Source of the DNA: an uncultured Bacillota bacterium
GTDB taxonomy: Bacteria; Bacillota; Clostridia; Lachnospirales; Lachnospiraceae
DNA: 64,000 bases
Direction of reading: 5' to 3'
Assembly (NCBI GenBank): GCA_958352855.1
Contig: CATWQE010000002.1
Location: 1-64,000, forward strand
In this document: positions 61,078 to 64,000 of the stretch, piece by piece
Position numbering within the stretch: the first letter of the stretch is position 1
Layout of the letters: the number at the start of each line of letters is the position of its first letter
Notes under the pieces: generated by a model
Databases searched by the model: none
Told to the model about the DNA's origin: nothing
What the model saw: only the letters and a program-made list of their open reading frames with translations
Translations under genes and position numbers: made by a program

Positions 61078-62379
61078 TTATGCTATTTCCGGCGCTCTTC
61101 CTTTGTTCTTGCGGGCTGCTGCTTTTGCCCTTCTGCTGGCAGGAAGTTCTCTGCGCTCCAGCAGTGCTTCTCCATTTCCCTCTACTACGTCTTTGGTAAT
61201 GGTACATCCTGCAATGCTTTCATCGGATGGTACTGTATACATTAAATCCATAAGAGAATTTTCCATAATTGCCCGTAGTCCTCTGGCTCCGGTTTTTCTT
61301 TCCATGGATTTGTCTGCTATGGCCTCCAATGCTTCTCTCTCAAAATCCAGTTGGATACCATCTAATCCAAACAAGGTCTGATACTGACGAACCAGAGAAT
61401 TTCTTGGCTCTGTAAGGATTTTTACCAATGCTTCCTTATCCAGTGCATCTAAGGATACCACTACCGGAACTCGTCCTACAAACTCCGGAATCAGCCCGAA
61501 TTTCACCAGATCCTGAGGCATAACTTCTTTTAACAGTTCTCCTACATTCTTCTCTCCTGTTCTTCTGATATCTGCATTGAATCCAATGGAGCTGGTATCT
61601 TTTCTTGTCTCAATAATTTTATCCAGACCTTCAAAGGCGCCGCCGCAGATAAAGAGGATGTTGGTGGTATCAATCTGAATAAACTCCTGCTGAGGATGTT
61701 TTCTGCCTCCCTGTGGCGGCACATTTGCAACCGTTCCCTCCACAATTTTCAGAAGTGCCTGCTGTACACCTTCTCCTGATACATCTCTGGTAATGGATGC
61801 ATTCTCTGATTTTCTTGTAATTTTATCAATTTCATCAATATAAATAATACCGTACTGAGCACGCTCAATATCATAATCTGCTGCCTGAATAATTTTCAGC
61901 AGAATATTCTCCACATCTTCTCCCACATAGCCTGCTTCTGTAAGTGTTGTTGCATCTGCAATAGCAAAAGGCACATTTAACAATCTCGCCAGTGTCTGGG
62001 CCAGTAAAGTCTTACCGGAACCAGTTGGTCCCAGCATTAAAATATTACTTTTCTGCAGCTCCACATCTGTATTATCCCCAGCCAGAACACGCTTGTAATG
62101 ATTATACACTGCTACAGAAAGCACCTTTTTTGCTTCGTCCTGTCCAATAACATAATCATCCAGAAATTCTTTGATTTCCTGTGGCTTTAACAGGTTAATC
62201 TCATCAGACATTTCCCCATATTCACTGTCCATCTCTTCCTTGATAATTTCAGAACAAAGCTTCACACATTCATCGCAAATGTAAGTCCCTTCCGGACCTG
62301 CAATTAATTTTGTTACCTGATCATCGGTCTTTCCGCAAAAGGAACATCTGAATTTTGTATCATTCCCTTTCATTGCCAT
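61078..62379 (-). CDS. clpX: ClpX ATPase subunit
   Basis: The 433-residue AAA+ unfoldase feeds ClpP. It has the zinc-binding domain (CSFCGK and CDECVKLC), Walker A GPTGSGKT, Walker B IIYIDEIDK and a loop IGF contact (SSIGFNADI). AAGGG lies 7 bases before the ATG. The C-terminal tail is Arg/Lys-rich. Confidence 0.97.
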   Translation of the reverse strand: MAMKGNDTKFRCSFCGKTDDQVTKLIAGPEGTYICDECVKLCSEIIKEEMDSEYGEMSDEINLLKPQEIKEFLDDYVIGQDEAKKVLSVAVYNHYKRVLAGDNTDVELQKSNILMLGPTGSGKTLLAQTLARLLNVPFAIADATTLTEAGYVGEDVENILLKIIQAADYDIERAQYGIIYIDEIDKITRKSENASITRDVSGEGVQQALLKIVEGTVANVPPQGGRKHPQQEFIQIDTTNILFICGGAFEGLDKIIETRKDTSSIGFNADIRRTGEKNVGELLKEVMPQDLVKFGLIPEFVGRVPVVVSLDALDKEALVKILTEPRNSLVRQYQTLFGLDGIQLDFEREALEAIADKSMERKTGARGLRAIMENSLMDLMYTVPSDESIAGCTITKDVVEGNGEALLERRELPASRRAKAAARKNKGRAPEIA

Positions 62380-62438
62380 ATGTTTTCCCTTTCTATGAAC
62401 CTTTCTATAAATCTTTCTGATTTTTTCCTAAAACCTTG

Positions 62439-62470
62439 AAAGACTCCCGCAAATTTTTGCAGGAGTCTTT
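62439..62470 (-). terminator. Hairpin between clpP and clpX
   Basis: AAAGACTCCCGCAAA (62439-62453) pairs with 62456-62470 with one mismatch; only TTT follows on the minus strand. It is a weak terminator or processing site. Confidence 0.6.
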
Positions 62471-62498
62471 TCTTCTGTCTATTCTATCCTTTGTGTCC

Positions 62499-63080
62499 TT
62501 ATCTGTGTTCAATTACAGAATCAATCAGACCATATGCCAGAGCCTCCTGGGCTGTCATATAGTTATCTCTCTCTGTATCTCTGGCAATCACTTCCAGAGG
62601 CTGACCAGTATTCTGAGCCAGAAGAGTATTTAAACGCTCTTTTGTTTTCAGAATCTGTTTTGCAACAATATCAATATCTGTTGCCTGTCCCTGTGCGCCG
62701 CCAGATGGCTGATGAATCATAATTTCCGCATTGGGAAGAGCCATTCTCTTTCCCTTTGTTCCCCCTGCCAGAAGGAACGCGCCCATGCTGGCAGCAAGAC
62801 CCATACAGATGGTAGATACATCACATTTAATATACTGCATGGTATCATAAATCACCATACCGGCTGTTACAGAACCGCCCGGGCTGTTAATATACAAATG
62901 AATATCTTTTCCCGGGTCTTCGGACTCCAGGAAGAGAAGCTGCGCTGCAATCAGGTTCGCTGATACATCGGTTACTTCTTCTCCAAGGAAAATAATTCTG
63001 TCTTTTAATAATCTGGAATAGATGTCGTAGTTTCTCTCTCCACGGCTTGTCTGTTCAATGACGTATGGTACTAAACTCAT
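62499..63080 (-). CDS. clpP: ATP-dependent Clp protease proteolytic subunit
   Basis: The 193-residue serine protease has Ser in CMGLAASMGAFLL and His in IMIHQPSGGAQGQ, with Asp later. It forms the tetradecamer that ClpX feeds. AGGAGG lies 6 bases before the ATG. It lies between tig and clpX. Confidence 0.97.
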   Translation of the reverse strand: MSLVPYVIEQTSRGERNYDIYSRLLKDRIIFLGEEVTDVSANLIAAQLLFLESEDPGKDIHLYINSPGGSVTAGMVIYDTMQYIKCDVSTICMGLAASMGAFLLAGGTKGKRMALPNAEIMIHQPSGGAQGQATDIDIVAKQILKTKERLNTLLAQNTGQPLEVIARDTERDNYMTAQEALAYGLIDSVIEHR

Positions 63081-63112
63081 GAAACTCCTCCTATTCTGCA
63101 GAGTACAGTCAA

Positions 63113-64000
63113 TTATTCAGCAGCTTCTTCTTTTTTCTCTACTACTTTTGCTGATTCTGCCACTAAGGTAACTGCTTCCTGAACAGCGATATCTTTCTTC
63201 ATCTGTTCTTTTTCAGCATCACCCATTAATTCTTTTAATTTTTCGACTTCCATCTTGTACATGTCAGCCATTGTCTTTAATTCTTCTTCAAATTTCTCAT
63301 CGGAAATCTGGATGTTTTCTACTTCAGCAACTTTCTCTAATACCAGGCGGCTCTGGATTCTCTTCAGCGCCTGTGGTCTCATCTGTTCCTGGATTTTAGC
63401 CTGGTCAAGACCTGTAAACTGATAGTACTGGTCAATAGAAAGTCCCTGTGCCTGCATTCTCTGAACAAAATCGTTCATTAACTGCTGAATCTGGTTCTGA
63501 ATCATTGCTTCTGGAATATCCATCTGTGCATTTGCAATGACAGCATCCACCGCTTTGTCTTCTCTTTCACGTTTTGCAACGCCTTCTTTGCGTTCTCTTA
63601 AATTCTTTTCAATGTCAGCTTTATATTCATCTAAAGTATCGAACTCAGAAACATCTTTTGCAAATTCATCATCTAATTCCGGAAGTTCTTTTACTTTGAT
63701 TGCTTTTACTGTACATTTGAATACAGCAGGTTTTCCAGCTAAATCATTTGCATGATAGTTTTCCGGGAAAGTAACGTTTACTTCTACTTCTTTGTTCAGT
63801 TCAGCGCCTACTAACTGGTCTTCAAATCCTGGGATGAAAGAGTTGGAACCGATTGTCAGAGGATAGTCTGTTCCTTTTCCGCCTTCAAATGCTTCGCCAT
63901 CAACAAAGCCTTCAAAGTCTAAAGTAACCATATCGCCTTCTGCAACTGCTCTGTCATCTACGTCAATAGTTCTGGAGTTATTTTCCTGCTCTCTCTTTAA
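63113..64000 (-). CDS. tig: Trigger factor, C-terminal part (start beyond window)
   Basis: Ribosome-bound chaperone and prolyl isomerase. The visible 295 residues begin in the PPIase domain (RTIDVDDRAVAEGDMVTLDF, then FEGFVDGEAFEGGKG) and continue through the helical C-terminal chaperone arms, ending KVVEKKEEAAE. The N-terminal ribosome-binding signature is outside. tig-clpP-clpX is the usual order. Confidence 0.96.
   Translation of the reverse strand, partial: LKREQENNSRTIDVDDRAVAEGDMVTLDFEGFVDGEAFEGGKGTDYPLTIGSNSFIPGFEDQLVGAELNKEVEVNVTFPENYHANDLAGKPAVFKCTVKAIKVKELPELDDEFAKDVSEFDTLDEYKADIEKNLRERKEGVAKREREDKAVDAVIANAQMDIPEAMIQNQIQQLMNDFVQRMQAQGLSIDQYYQFTGLDQAKIQEQMRPQALKRIQSRLVLEKVAEVENIQISDEKFEEELKTMADMYKMEVEKLKELMGDAEKEQMKKDIAVQEAVTLVAESAKVVEKKEEAAE

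Noticed and set aside
1..64000. CRISPR arrays, tRNA or rRNA genes
   Set aside because: No regularly spaced repeats, no tRNA-like cloverleaf with the GTTCGANTC arm and no rRNA signature were noticed; a tRNAscan and CRISPR finder run would settle this.

Overview
The window reads as chromosomal DNA of a gut-type Lachnospiraceae bacterium (Firmicutes, Clostridia), plausibly Blautia- or Ruminococcus-like. This rests on moderate GC, strong GGAGG ribosome sites, TTGACA/TATAAT promoters with 17-bp spacers, zinc-ribbon/DUF4234 and PD-(D/E)XK 'transposase' proteins, an ECF vitamin transporter core, GH120, CofE-like and NBR1-Ig proteins. The genus is an inference. Most genes lie on the minus strand. No rRNA, tRNA, CRISPR array, prophage or intact insertion sequence was seen.

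Layout. 1-5.5 kb: 5' part of pyruvate phosphate dikinase, a phosphofructokinase with PPi-type active-site residues, CapA-like protein, two small membrane-protein genes. 5.5-15.7 kb: mannitol-dehydrogenase-family oxidoreductase, glyS, MATE pump with divergent MerR regulator and textbook operator, recO-era, PreP-like M16 protease. 15.7-19.4 kb: CNNM/CorC transporter behind a leader with a small ORF and intrinsic terminator, M14 carboxypeptidase, membrane-anchored HAD phosphatase. 19.4-26 kb: xyloside operon (solute-binding lipoprotein, two permeases, M20 amidohydrolase, GH120 beta-xylosidase). 26-29 kb: PD-(D/E)XK putative transposase, small protein, esterase.

28.8-41.6 kb is the most unusual part. 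Two complete nickel/peptide-type (family 5) ABC importers lie in tandem. The first is headed by a single protein joining an aspartoacylase-like zinc hydrolase to a SAM methyltransferase, behind a 10-bp inverted repeat in its promoter. The second ends in a DJ-1-like protein lacking its nucleophilic cysteine and a CsoR/CstR-type repressor lacking the copper-ligand histidine. I suggest uptake and chemical processing of a small acylated or amide-type metal chelator or peptide; this is inference.

41.8-47.6 kb: CofE-like ligase with a zinc-ribbon partner, then a decayed patch (AAA-ATPase/nuclease pseudogene, Ser/Thr kinase pseudogene) beside an NBR1-Ig protein and a lipoprotein. 47.8-51.8 kb: pyrC-pyrF-pyrK-pyrD operon. 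51.8-53.6 kb: cold-shock gene with a long 5' UTR hairpin, small membrane protein, YitT protein with a terminator in its leader. 53.6-64 kb: protein quality-control and ECF block read leftward: tig, clpP, clpX, lon, ysxC, HAD-GNAT fusion, ecfA1, ecfA2, ecfT, truA.

Starts were moved from the longest ORF to the codon with a good ribosome site wherever the two differed. Family calls come from motifs read by eye and remembered families; no database search was run.
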